This document shows positions 1 to 11,199 of a stretch of 63,820 nt of DNA, one piece after another; position 1 is the stretch's first letter, and every line of letters starts with the position of its first letter. Below the pieces are notes generated by a model that was not told the origin of the DNA, searched no databases, and worked only from the letters and a program-made list of their open reading frames with translations. The translations under genes and the position numbers were made by a program. Source of the DNA: Acanthaster planci (Eukaryota; Echinodermata; Asteroidea; Valvatida; Acanthasteridae); assembly GCF_001949145.1 (NCBI RefSeq), contig NW_019091418.1, positions 1,089,293-1,153,112 on the forward strand, written 5' to 3'.

Positions 1-863
1 TCATGATATTGTTGCAATCGGGGTTTTAGCAAGAATGCAAAACACACAATTATGAAGCCAGCGTTGAACAAAAGGCCATCTTGACGGTCATTAACTTGCA
101 AAAGTAAACAAAAAAGCTTTTGCACTTTTAGCTTTATCACGTGTGTCATTACAAACGAGCATTGCAAAGTATGTAGGGTATATCTTCAGGAAAACCCCTA
201 CAAGAAATACTTTCAACAGTTTATGTTGTACTCTGTGTTGGCAACACACGTTGTGGGTCTCCATGTGAGACTACGGCATGCACAAATATCGAACACTGGC
301 TACGGCTCTTCACCGCTGCCTCTTTTGCTCAGAATTCGAAGCCGTATCGCGCAGGAGACAGAACCGGATTTTGGCTACCCTTGTCATGCGCCGTCATACC
401 CCTGTCATAGGCGACCAACATTGACTTCACGTTACTCATTCAATGAGCTCAAACAAAACCCAACTTCAGTACATGTATTGGAGACTTCAACAATTAACAA
501 ATAATACTGTTCGGAATTATACCACGAACTCCCTCGTGGCGGTAAACGGAAAAGGAGGCCGCTTAGAACGACGTGCGTCATATGCATATTATGCTCGGGA
601 AGTATGAAGTACGTACTGTACATTTCCTGAGCATAATATGCGCATGTGGACCTCCACTGGAAGCCAGATAAGTGCGAAACTAGACATCAGGCTATCGTAA
701 TACGTCACTATACGTACGACGACTCCCCATTCTACTGCAGTCTGCGTGCCACACCCACTTGAAAGAGGAGAGCATTCTGAAACAGTTGTTCGTACAAAGG
801 ATCCAGACTAACACACAACTTACCCTCGCGCATACAAGTGATGCCAGGCGATCATCGGCGATC

Positions 864-1142
864 AAGGGGAGCGGGTTAGCGTAGTGGTTCTTTCCTCGCT
901 TGGCACCAATGAGGCCTGGGTTCGAGTCCCGGCTTGGCCCAGGCTTTAAGTGCATTTGGTTTCCAGCCCGTACTCGCTCTCGGAGGTTTTCTCCTGCCTC
1001 TAAAACTGGACCTTCTTCCTAATTCCGTAGTGTGATGCTGATTAATAAAAGTGTATGCATAAACGTACAGTCACTGGCGCAAGTAGCCTGAGTTGCTGAA
1101 AGCGCCATTAAAACAAAACAACAACAACAACAACAACAACAA
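864..1142 (+). mobile_element. tRNA-derived SINE, full length with target-site duplication
   Basis: A Pol III A-box-like stretch (gttagcgtagtgg, from 874) and a canonical B box (gggttcgagtccc, 918-930) form a tRNA-like head. A body with the gaggttttctcctgcc motif follows, then an AAC-repeat tail (1118-1142). An 11-base direct repeat, catcggcgatc, flanks the element at 853-863 and 1143-1153, as expected for LINE-mediated insertion. It does not fold as an intact tRNA gene. Confidence 0.85.
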
Positions 1143-1725
1143 CATCGGCGATCGATCAACTGGTCATTATTACAGACAGCATTTTCGAAGTACAGGACAA
1201 AATGCAACAGCGGCAGTTGTTATATCTGTCGATAAACATTCGAATCACGGGAAGAGGTAGAAGAACAGCTTACAAACGGATCGAAATCTTGAATTCGCAG
1301 CAAAGCTACCACCTCCCACAAAGGTGTGCATTGCTGGTACCACAAGCACTATGGCGATAAAAGCGCATAAAATGTAAACCTATTTGTACATACAGCTGTA
1401 TGACAACGCCAACAATGGCAGAGTTGTATCGAATAAATCGTGGTATCTGTGTCACACACCGATAGACCTACTTGCATCCACTTCTTAGCTGCTATACCAC
1501 TGCTGATGTAAGCTTTTTCCCATCTACGGCCTCCGAAAAATAGATCTCTGACAAAATAGACTTAAATGGAACTTACAAGCGTCAGACAAGACACCAATTA
1601 TGGTACAGTGACATTCCCTTATTCTCAATTTGGGACTTTGTCGTATAGATGGATGTTCATCCTGGGTTACCATGCCCATAGGTGCACATTTTCTCGATAA
1701 ATTTGCATTATTGGTCGGTGTTGTA

Positions 1726-1805
1726 TTCGGGTCCATCACAAGTCCCTTCACAAGGCTAGTCATAAAGTAACAGAGCGAACAATGACAAAGGAATGCTTTT
1801 GTCAC
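1726..1805 (-). repeat. Fragment of the CAAGTCCATCACAAGTCCC palindromic MITE family
   Basis: Shares gtccatcacaagtccc, then caaggc..agtcataa.gtaacag and aacaatgacaaaggaatgc, with the element at 20061-20262. The terminal stretch tgttgtattcgggtcc corresponds to its inverted terminus. Confidence 0.55.
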
Positions 1806-4409
1806 AGCTTTTCACTGAAATACCTCACTTTAAGTTCAGTGCTGGTTTTTATTCTTCAACAATTTCGCCAAGTATTCAAAATAATACTAACAATCTAAAT
1901 TCGCAAGGCCTTGTTAAGTCAGCACGCTAATATTGTAAACAAAACCAGGACACTACCTCAAACGTGACAACACATCACATGCGTACGACGGGATATACTC
2001 GTTCATGCTTGTCCTCTTCGTTTGGCACCCACTCGTCGCAAAATTTCAAAGTAGCTGGGAATTTGATTGTGTATTTCAATTAGGCGTCATTCGACTGTTG
2101 AAGTTAAGCTAACTCTTCTGCACTTGGGTCGGTGGAAAAAGGAAATCGGCATCCTTGCGGCGATCATAACGTTCTTGTCATGCAAGCGTATGGTGTTATA
2201 TCTAATTCCTCTCATTTGTGGCTTCACTCCTAATGGTAGTCATATTTTCCAAGACTGAGCACAAGCGTATACATGTCCATGTAATCAAACACCACTTGAA
2301 CCCGGCGATATTCACTAAACGGTCATAACAACAGCAATTGGTCTGTTTTGACTTATACCCACCCTTTGGTCTCAAGTTGGTAATGCAGCACCAACATTAG
2401 TGTTACGTGGATTACTTTATACTGATGACTTGCCTGTAGCCGGTAGTTACATAATAGGCCAAATCGAAGAACATTATGTTCCTCTCAAAGAAATTTTCCA
2501 AACATTTGATGTGTTTGGCGTAGCCTCAGTCCAGAAAAGCACGTGTTAGCAGTTGAAAGTGTAGTTTGGCATTTTTAGTGCCAAAGGTGTAACAACCACT
2601 CTGGTGAAACTAAACACCACTCGGGCCTATAGACTTTCCAGTTCCATTATTGTTAAGATACATATGGTATGAGTGAATTTATTATTATCGACGATTCATC
2701 ATATCTGCTGCTAACATTGTACAGCCACTTCCATGTATCCTTCAAAGTAAGAAGCAAACGCTGAAAAGTGCAGCCTCCAACAACAGTAAAGCATTACTTA
2801 TTACCCTGTTGGCCCATCCTCACTAGAACGGCGCTTTTGACTTTAATAATAACCAAAGATCGTGTAGCGCCGCTATACACGATCTCTGTCAACGACTGAT
2901 GCATCCAGTGCAACTGCAGGCAGTGTTCTGGAACTCAATTTGTTCTTGGCAACCACCCGTGCTTTTTTCCAGAAGGGGTTGCGACCCACAGAAACATTAT
3001 AAACGTACCAGTGTTCCGACATACATGTAGCTCGCGATCATCAGGGGCTGTACAGACCACGCCACTAACCCCACGCGTCGAATGCAAAAACCTTGACAAA
3101 TACTCAACACTTGAAATATTTGACGTTCGACAATCCCTATACTACTAATTGTTGTCACATAATGCATAAAGGTGTTAAACGTACATGTAGTCGTAGACGC
3201 ACCTTTATGCGTTGCTGTGCTGTAGATGCATCAAACGTAGTCTTCTAACATCATTGAAATAGATCGAATAGATGAATCAGGTGATAACGGAGGGTTAGAA
3301 AAACTCGAAGTCATCGTTCCTTCAATTTGTAGATGTGCCTTCTCAGATCTCATAGAAAATGATATTTCGACTGCTACAGTTCGATCTATCTGTACCACGT
3401 AAATTAAAAAGATAGTAGTTGGCCTATTTGATTTACTTTCACAACTGGGAACACTATCCCAGACAGTCGCTAAGCAAGTTTCAAGTTTCATCAGTAGGCC
3501 TACGTGGGCTGCCATAGTTCGGCGTTCCAGCACAATTTTTGCCACACGTTCAATCAACTTCCACATTCTGTTGGGCGCAAAGCGAATAAGAAGCATTACT
3601 ACACACCATCCTTGGGCACAAAGTTTGGCTTATAGCTTGGTATTAGTTAGCCACAGAAACTACATTACAATATAATGATGTTTGCACCTACCACGCAAGT
3701 CTACATTAAGTGAAAATTTGCGGTCAATGCAGTGAGAATAAGTAACATATGACAGTCTGTGAGCTCCACCATTTCGAGGATAATTAATCACGATTCTTTT
3801 TGTTCATATGGTTTCTCTTGACGCAGAGCGCGGCAATCGTCGTCTGGTCGAAACTTTAAGTCCCCATGGACTCCGAATCGGCCCTTTGTTTTAGCCTGTC
3901 CTGGGCTTCACCTTTCTCCAGAGGGCCTTACATCTCACTGTGAAAAAAATAACAATGGCCATTAATTATTCAGCCCGCGAATTTAATACATTGTGGGCTT
4001 GGCTTGGGAGGTCGAAACATAGCAACCGCCCGCCTAATGTTAAAGACGTTGCGTCGCTTTTCACAGACGATGACACGCGAGGAAGGCATTGATCAGTGCG
4101 TAGATGCCACGCTACTTAGATTGCGTGCAATCGATACTCCGTTTAAAAAGTCCAGCACTAGCATTGTAACCCGGCCGAACTTGCATAAAGACGCGAGTTC
4201 AAGATTGTTTTGTTTACAGTTGCTGCAGCAACGGCCAACAGGTCAAGCGCGTCAGATCAAACCTCCTAGCTGTTCTTGCCTTCAACACGGCTTACTTTGT
4301 CAAGTGAGGTGTCTGAAAATCAGCTTGCAAGTTTTTCTAAACTCCATTCATTCGTTAACTTGGTTGCCGATCTCACAGAGGGAACGTTGCCCGCTCATCC
4401 TCTGCAGTC

Positions 4410-7400
4410 ATGGCAAGCCTCTTCCAGAAGAAGTACACCGCTGCGAATGATTACCCCAACTTTGATGGTCACAAATCGCTGCTGTCTCAGCATCTCACCA
4501 AGGATTTGTACATCAAGCTGAGGGATGTGCAGACGGAGAGTGGATTCACCCTGGACAGAGTCATTCAGAACGGAGTAGACAACGCAGGTAGGACCAACAA
4601 AAGAAAGCAATCAGTGAGAAAACAGAGAAATCATGACACTAGTGTCTGACTGGATAGTTGTGCAGTTAAGCAAAGTCGTAATTTATTTAAAAAGTACAAC
4701 ACCCTATTTCTCGCACTACCAGATGGGTTGCTCGTGCTGTCCTTCATAGCTTTTTTGAGACATTACCCTTAATAAAAGTGAAAGCATATTTTATTAACAT
4801 AACTTCAAAAAAGTTTGAGTTTTTCATTACTTTTATAGGTTTCTTGGATTTCTAAGATACCAGCTCTAATAGCCATACTTTGTGTTGAATTGTCTTTTAC
4901 TCGGTGGTATTCATTTTTTATATCCAAATTATTAAATCATACAACTATTCTCTTAGCTTTTCTATGGGAAATCAACATCAGACTTCGGAGTGCAATGTAT
5001 TAATTTGTGTGACGTTTGTTTCCAAGTGTTCACTTGTTTTTGTCATTGTATTTTAATATGTGATTCCTTATACATGGCCCTAAATTCCTTTGCTTTTTTT
5101 TATTTTACCTTCTCTTCTTGACTTGATTTTCTTACCAGTATTCTGTCATATTCCTTGAAGGGCATGTTGTCTAACACGGTTAGGGTTCTAATCCTGCTAT
5201 GGGGCATACATTATGAGTGTGACCTAGGGCAAGTGACTTAACTTTCACTACACTAGCCTCTCTCCACCCAAAAGTATAAACGGGTACCTCATATGGTGAG
5301 AGTAATTTTTGGTTGATTAATCTTACAACACCTGAAATGGTCGCACCATGTGGTTGTGTACTCCGCAGTGAGTTTATAGGATTGACTCTCAGCCCAGTGA
5401 GCAAGGATAATATGGTATAATTTATAAAGTGTATTGAGAACCCCTCCGTGTTGGAATGCACTATATAAATACGCCATGTTATTATCTTTTGCAATTTACC
5501 ATGAAGAGGAAAAATTGTCCAGTGGTGCATGGGGCCAGGTGGGGTAGTTTTTTTGTAATTGAAAGCTCAACATTTTATAAAGGTGTGCACCACCTTTCTG
5601 TAGGGTTCTGGATTCTTTTACAGATACAAAATTGTTCAGTCGTTCTTGAAAAAAAAATCTGTTTTGCACCCCTTGACATATGACCTGGAAATGCCCCTTA
5701 AACTATTCACACATGCCACTGTCATTACAGTACTTTTTAATTCCAACTTTTATTCACCATGTTACTCTGATATTGTTTTTTTTTTTTGAGCACTGTACGC
5801 TAAGCAGTTTCTCCGAGCTTAAACTAAGAATTTACCAAACATCTTGGTTCACGGTTAGCCCAAGTTAATCTTCTTCATAAATCCAATGGCAAAAAGTTAG
5901 AGATATTGCCGTTTTGACATTTAATATACCACTCAACAAGTTATGGACCACTTTTTCTTATCTGGTAATGTTTCCAAGCAATGAGTGGGGGTCTAGTTCT
6001 TTCATTTTTTGTCTGTCTAGATGGTGTTCTCATTGGAATAAAAAATTTTAAAAATGTTTCAAAACAACAAATGCACATTTAAGCAGTAAAATATCTCATA
6101 TAAAAGGTATACACAAAATATATGTGGTCCTTGACTTTTTTTGAGTGGTGTTTGTCGGTTCATTTAAATGATTGTTGTTGCTTGTTGGAAGGGTTTTTGA
6201 CTTTTTGGCTTCATCAAGTTGACTACAATGAAAATTGATCAAAGTTTATCTTACGAGTGTTTCATTTGTGTGTCAAATCTAAAGTGTTCTGTGCTGTGTC
6301 ACTGATTTATATCTCAACGAACAAGGGTCCAGCTCACCTTTTCATGCTGACATAATCATATTTTTTCACTGAGTTAGAGGTCCCCTTTTGTAACTTTTTG
6401 TTATTATTGATGTGCTTGCCATGAAGCAAGTGTAAAACTCTCAAGTGTTGTGCCCTGTGATGATTTTTATGCCATAATTGTTCATGTTAAGTTGGTATCT
6501 CTTTAAAAAAAATCATATTTTAATATGGGAAATAATTTGCTCCGAATACAACCATGTACATGTACTCTTTTTCTGGCAGATTTCCACCTGGGTATCCTTG
6601 CTGGTGATGAACAGACTTATGAGGTTTTCAAAGAGCTTTTAGATCCAATCATCCAAGACTACCATAATGGATTCAAGCCCACAGGTAATTCATGACGTCA
6701 CACAAAAGAGAGAACATTATTTCAGTGAGGAATACAACATTAAACATTATCACATCCCTATTGCATTTAAAGATGTGTTACATCCAATTTGCCCAGGGAA
6801 TCAGTCAGCCAGAAAGCCCAAATATAGTGCCTTTTAAGAATCTGGTCTCCTCTGCTGAGGTTTTGCTAAAACAATGGTCTTGGCTTTGCTCTTGCATGAT
6901 GGGCATATCATTCACAGACAACCATGTGACAGACATGGACCTCAGCAAACTCAAGGGAGGCCAGCTCAGCGAGAAATACGTCATCAGTTCTCGCATTCGC
7001 ACAGGCCGCAACATCCGAGGCTTCGCTCTTGCTCCATTCATTTGCCGTGCGGAAAGACGGGAGGTAGAAAACATCGCTCAGCGAGGTATGAAGCACATTC
7101 CACATACTTTCTTTTGTGGTTTCCTTGTGAAAGTTGCCTTCCTCCTGTACATGTATAGAAGCTGAAATACTGAATACTTGGGCTAGTTACAGTTTTTCAG
7201 TGTCTGTGGTACCTAAAATTACAATATACAAAGGGTTGGCAGATCACAAACTTCAGAGATGTCTCCTTCAGATGTTCAGAGAAGATTCACAGTGTGGTAT
7301 GAATGCCTGTGGAAGTAGCACCAATCTGAAAGGAAGGGGGACAAACAAAGGGATTTTCCTTGGGGGGGGAGGGAGAGCAAATATTGCGAGACATTAGGGT

Positions 7401-10400
7401 GGAGAGAGCCCCCCCCATGCATGCATACTCTCTCAAAGGTTACTGAAGTGTAAAGTGGCTTTGAAATCTTTACCAACATGCAGCACTTGACAAATTTAGT
7501 GGAGATCTGAAGGGTAAGTACTACTCCCTTCAAACTCTGAGTGAGGGAGACAAGCAGCAGCTCATTGACGATCACTTCTTGTTTGAGCGGCCCATCTCCC
7601 GTCACTTCACCAGTGGCGGAATGGCGAGAGACTTCCCTGATGGCCGTGGCATTTGGTAAGTCACTCTAATGGTTCTGTTTTGTCATTGTCGTCATTAGTG
7701 TCATTTTTATTTGGCTTTTATCTGGGGAAGCAGTGCTCCAGGCGAGTCCATTAAAAGTCCCTGCCAGTCCATCACAAATCATTCGGTTCTTATAAGCCAA
7801 GTCATAATCTGTTCAAAGAGCTGTGATGAAAGCTTTCCTTTTTCATTGTTCACCCTGTTACTTATCACTGGCCTTGTAAAGAGACTTGTTAAAGGGACTT
7901 GTGAAAGGACATGTGATGGACTCCGACTACTGCGCTGCCTCCACACCTAAATACAATAGCCAAGGGAGGGCATTTTAACAAGTTTCTGGGCAGTTTACAG
8001 AGTCATTTCTTTGCTTCATCTGTTCTGGCAACTAGCAGTTAGAGGTGTCAGGTGTTTGGATGGTAGATCAAACCTACTGGAACAAGGAAACCTAAAGATC
8101 TAACTAACACTGAAAAATGATTCACAAAGAAGAATGATTCATTCGTGGAAATCAGCTTGGAAATGAACAGTAGGTTTATGATATGATAAAACAGAAATTA
8201 GGTATCACCACAAGAACTTCGATGTTTATTCACAGACTAAAGACAATATCCTTTTACAACATTCTTATCAGCCCACAGATATGCAATGTGGAAACAGAAG
8301 CTAATGCATACTACAAATATGCAAAGCAAATTCTAGCCGTTACAAAAATTGTTTCCACAGTGGTCTATTTCTCGGATTCTTACAGAGTTTGGGTTTTTTA
8401 TTTGCTCTCAGGCATACCACAGACAAACGATTCCTCGTCTGGGTCAACGAGGAAGATCAGTTGCGCATCATCTCCATGAGGAAAGGTGGTGACATGCGGG
8501 CCACTTTTGAGCTCTTCTGTCAAGGACTCAATCAGGTTTGTGACCTCTAGAATTACATAGGCCTGTAAATAGACTACTTAGAAATAAAAAAACAAGTTGC
8601 AGTGTAAAGGCTGAATGTCAGAATATAGGTTTAAAAAATTGAAAACCTTTCAATTTTTGGACAAAAACTACTCATTCCATGTAGCCAAACCATCAGTTAT
8701 GTTTGGACTGTTTGACCAGTAGTACTACATTATCTTTTAAAGACTGCTGGCTAATTTTACAAAGGTTAAATCTCTTTATGCGGGATAAAAACATCTGCTC
8801 ATTTTATGTGCAATGTGTTCCATAAAAATGGTGCGATCAAATTTTGTCCATTAAACATAAAATGTCAACCTATGGCATTTAGAACTCGCATGGTGTGAAA
8901 AAGCACACTTTCAGCCCGATGATGCTTTTCTTTTCACTGCAATCAAACTTGAGTTGGCGCCACATTCTTAGTCTGATCACTGGAGTTTTTATAATTGAAC
9001 AGGGAAAACCTGTATTTCACTGTGACAATTTGATGACAAAGGAGATGCTGACAGCACCTTACACAGAAACATGCTGAGGACAGTGAGGGGAACTTCAGGG
9101 GAAAGTGGCACAAACTCCATTTTGAATGCTCATGTTTCTTGGGACATACATGGACATGTACAAATAAGATGAAATAAAAAAACATCATCAAGCCAAGAGT
9201 GTCCTCTAAAGCTCCAAGTTGTAAATTCTGACAGCAGTTTATGTTTAAAATGGACAGTACCTGCTTGCATCAGTTTTTGTAAGTTCTTTCTGTACATGTA
9301 TTTCTTTCAGCCCAATGAATTTATAAAAATCTAGTACTAAGTGGCTGTGTGCAAACTGCTGGTATTTTTTTCAAACTCCTCATCAAATAGTGTTACACAT
9401 AATGAGTCTCTAGAACAGCAGTTGTAAGTCACAACTTGCAAGGCAATTAGATTCAATTAATTCAGTTTTTGTCCGTTATTTGTTTGTATTGGAAACATCC
9501 AGAACAGTAACTGGCATTGAAACTGAGAATCAAACGTGGAACCCAGAACTAGAACAAACATAAGAGCTGTCTTTTAATGAAACATTGAAACAGAGCTGTC
9601 TTTTGTATTCATTGGTATTTTTTGGGGGGGGGATCTGTCCTGGAACAGTTTCAGGCAAACATGGCCGAGGAGGGCAAGGAGTTCATGAGGAACGACCATC
9701 TGGGCTTCATCCTGACCTGCCCCTCCAACCTGGGCACCGGGGTGCGCTGCAGCGTGCATGCCCGCTTCCCGCTCTTGGCCAGCGACAAACGCTACAACCT
9801 GGACCAGATCTGCAAGGCTCTCAGGCTACAGAAACGAGGAACAAGTGAGGGCCATTTTGGAAGTTGCACTCTAAATCTCTGAGGGATCTTAAACCGTGTC
9901 TCCGAAAGCTTGGTTACATGAAAGTCAAGGGGATCACTGTGTAAAGGAGATATAGATATCTTGGTCTTTGCATTGAACCTAACCTAGTGGATGAAAGGAT
10001 TCTATGAATCAGATTGTCAGATTGGTTTGGATGTTGGAATAGTCAGCAGCAACCCTTACGCGCAATTCACTGGCAACTAATAGGGTTACACTAGTCAAAT
10101 ATTAATCAAGAAATTACCAGCGAGATTACAGAAGCAAAGAGTACTGAAGTGAGTACATCACACGCACACTTGTGTATGGAAAAGGGCATTAGAGCAAGAA
10201 CCAGTGCTTGAGCCATGCATGCGCACTCCTTTCAATATACAGCACTTTCTGGTTCCAAATGACATCATCCTTCGGTACTCTGTAATATGCAGTAGAATCA
10301 AAGATGGAGTTATGCTTGGAGGAAGCCTGTTCCATTCTTTTGTCAGCATGAAATAGGTGTATTATGCAAAAGGGTGTCCGAAATAGTTCCCAGTTTCATT

Positions 10401-10777
10401 CAGTGGAAATGGTTAAATTTCACCTTCTTTACCCTTAGTAGTTTCTTTCAGTAGTTTTTGGAAGGCAACTTGAACCCAAAAAACTGCCAGTGGCCATGGA
10501 GAGAATGTTTCAAGCAAAGCTGATTTTAGCGGCAGAAATTGAAATTTACCATTGATTCATTTGCCTCTCCCTTCCCGCACACTCTCCTATCCCCACAAAA
10601 GGCGGAGAATTCACCGAGGCCGTCGGGGGTGTGTACGACATCTCCAACCTGGACCGTCTGGGCTCCACCGAGGTGCAGCAGGTCCAGTGCGTCATCGACG
10701 GTGTCAACAAGCTGAGCGATATGGAGCAGCTGTTGGAGAAGGGTGAAAAGATCGACCACCTCCTACCCCCTATGTAA
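4410..10777 (+). CDS. Phosphagen (ATP:guanidino) kinase, predicted arginine kinase of creatine-kinase descent; 7 coding exons
   Basis: Exons: 4410-4587, 6580-6684, 6918-7085, 7484-7655, 8412-8535, 9649-9844, 10602-10777 (TAA). All introns are GT..AG; the total of 1119 bases gives 372 residues, close to the 355-385 usual for the family. The enzyme reversibly transfers phosphate from ATP to a guanidino compound, buffering ATP in the cytosol; no targeting peptide is seen. Visible: the catalytic signature TCPSNLGTG (Cys273), the NEED glutamate (Glu222), and phosphate-binding arginines at 120, 122, 226, 282 and 312. The backbone is creatine-kinase-like (VDN at 56-58, [26 protein letters not shown]). 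Three specificity sites are arginine-kinase-like: a short guanidino-specificity loop (8 residues between VDN and AGDE against 12 in vertebrate CK), Tyr87 in DYH where CK has Arg, and Glu317 where CK has Val325. The Tyr68 of horseshoe-crab arginine kinase is not matched, so another guanidine such as taurocyamine is not excluded. The start ATG is chosen by family N-terminal length. Confidence 0.93.
5178..5487 (+). mobile_element. Degenerate tRNA-related SINE in arginine kinase intron 1
   Basis: A decayed B box (gggttctaatcc, 5183-5194) is followed by the body gtgacctagggcaagtgact...cctctctccaccca and the terminus cactatataaatacgccatg then ttattatc. A related body fragment with tggcaaagtcacttaactcc occurs at 32730-32800. 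The layout matches tRNA-headed SINEs of marine invertebrates; a flanking duplication was not found. Confidence 0.5.
7735..7940 (+). repeat. Palindromic MITE, CAAGTCCATCACAAGTCCC family
   Basis: Lies in arginine kinase intron 4. It begins with gagtccattaaaagtccctg and ends with the near-inverse cttgtgaaaggacatgtgat plus ggactc. The internal sequence cattgttcaccctgttactt is shared exactly or nearly with the copy at 20061-20262. Confidence 0.6.
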
Positions 10778-11000
10778 GTAATGTAAGTATCGCCGGGTTT
10801 TTATTCTTGATCTCTGTGATCCTGTCACTGCATGGATGGATGGACCTGTGGTGGTGATGGGGATGTCACGCTGGTGATGGTTGTCCCAGACGATGTCAGC
10901 AGTGTTGTTTGGCGCCCCCACACCCAACTAGCTTTTGCATGCTGTGTGGCTCCCATGTGCACCTGGTGATATGTTGTTTTTGTTCCATTTTAGTTACTGT

Positions 11001-11199
11001 AGCCATGGGCGTGGCCAGGATTTTTTCAGGGGAGGGGAGGGGCAAAGCACTTGTCCGCATCCAGTTGACAAGCCATCAACACTGGATGGGGGGGGGTTTC
11101 CGAGGCAATTTTTGTCCCCTCTCCTCCCTTTTTGTCTTTCGTTTACATTTGGTTCTTTTCTTTTTTTCTTTTAAATTATTTCCTTGCGACGCCCATGAT
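11001..11199 (+). repeat. Small element with imperfect terminal inverted repeats
   Basis: The left end agccatgggcgtggccagga pairs with the right end tccttgcgacgcccatgatt with a few mismatches over about 20 bases. It encloses a G-rich then T-rich interior with no coding potential. Only one copy is seen in the window, so MITE status is tentative. Confidence 0.4.

Larger units (their letters stand above)
1..4003. other. Non-coding flank upstream of arginine kinase
   Basis: No exon with recognisable protein similarity is seen. The only supported contents are the SINE at 864-1142, the MITE fragment at 1726-1805, an imperfect inverted repeat around 583-643 (gcatattatgctc / gagcataatatgc), and a short hairpin at 2857-2885 (10-base stem, agatcgtgta / tacacgatct). 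The arginine kinase promoter and 5'UTR probably lie just before 4410, but no TATA or initiator can be assigned. Confidence 0.5.

Noticed and set aside
4004-4450. 148-codon open frame overlapping the arginine kinase start
   Set aside because: Different frame from the confirmed first exon, no recognisable similarity, and it covers the expected 5'UTR.
6692-7165. 157-codon frame covering arginine kinase exon 3
   Set aside because: It reads through both splice sites; only 6918-7085 is coding in the gene model.
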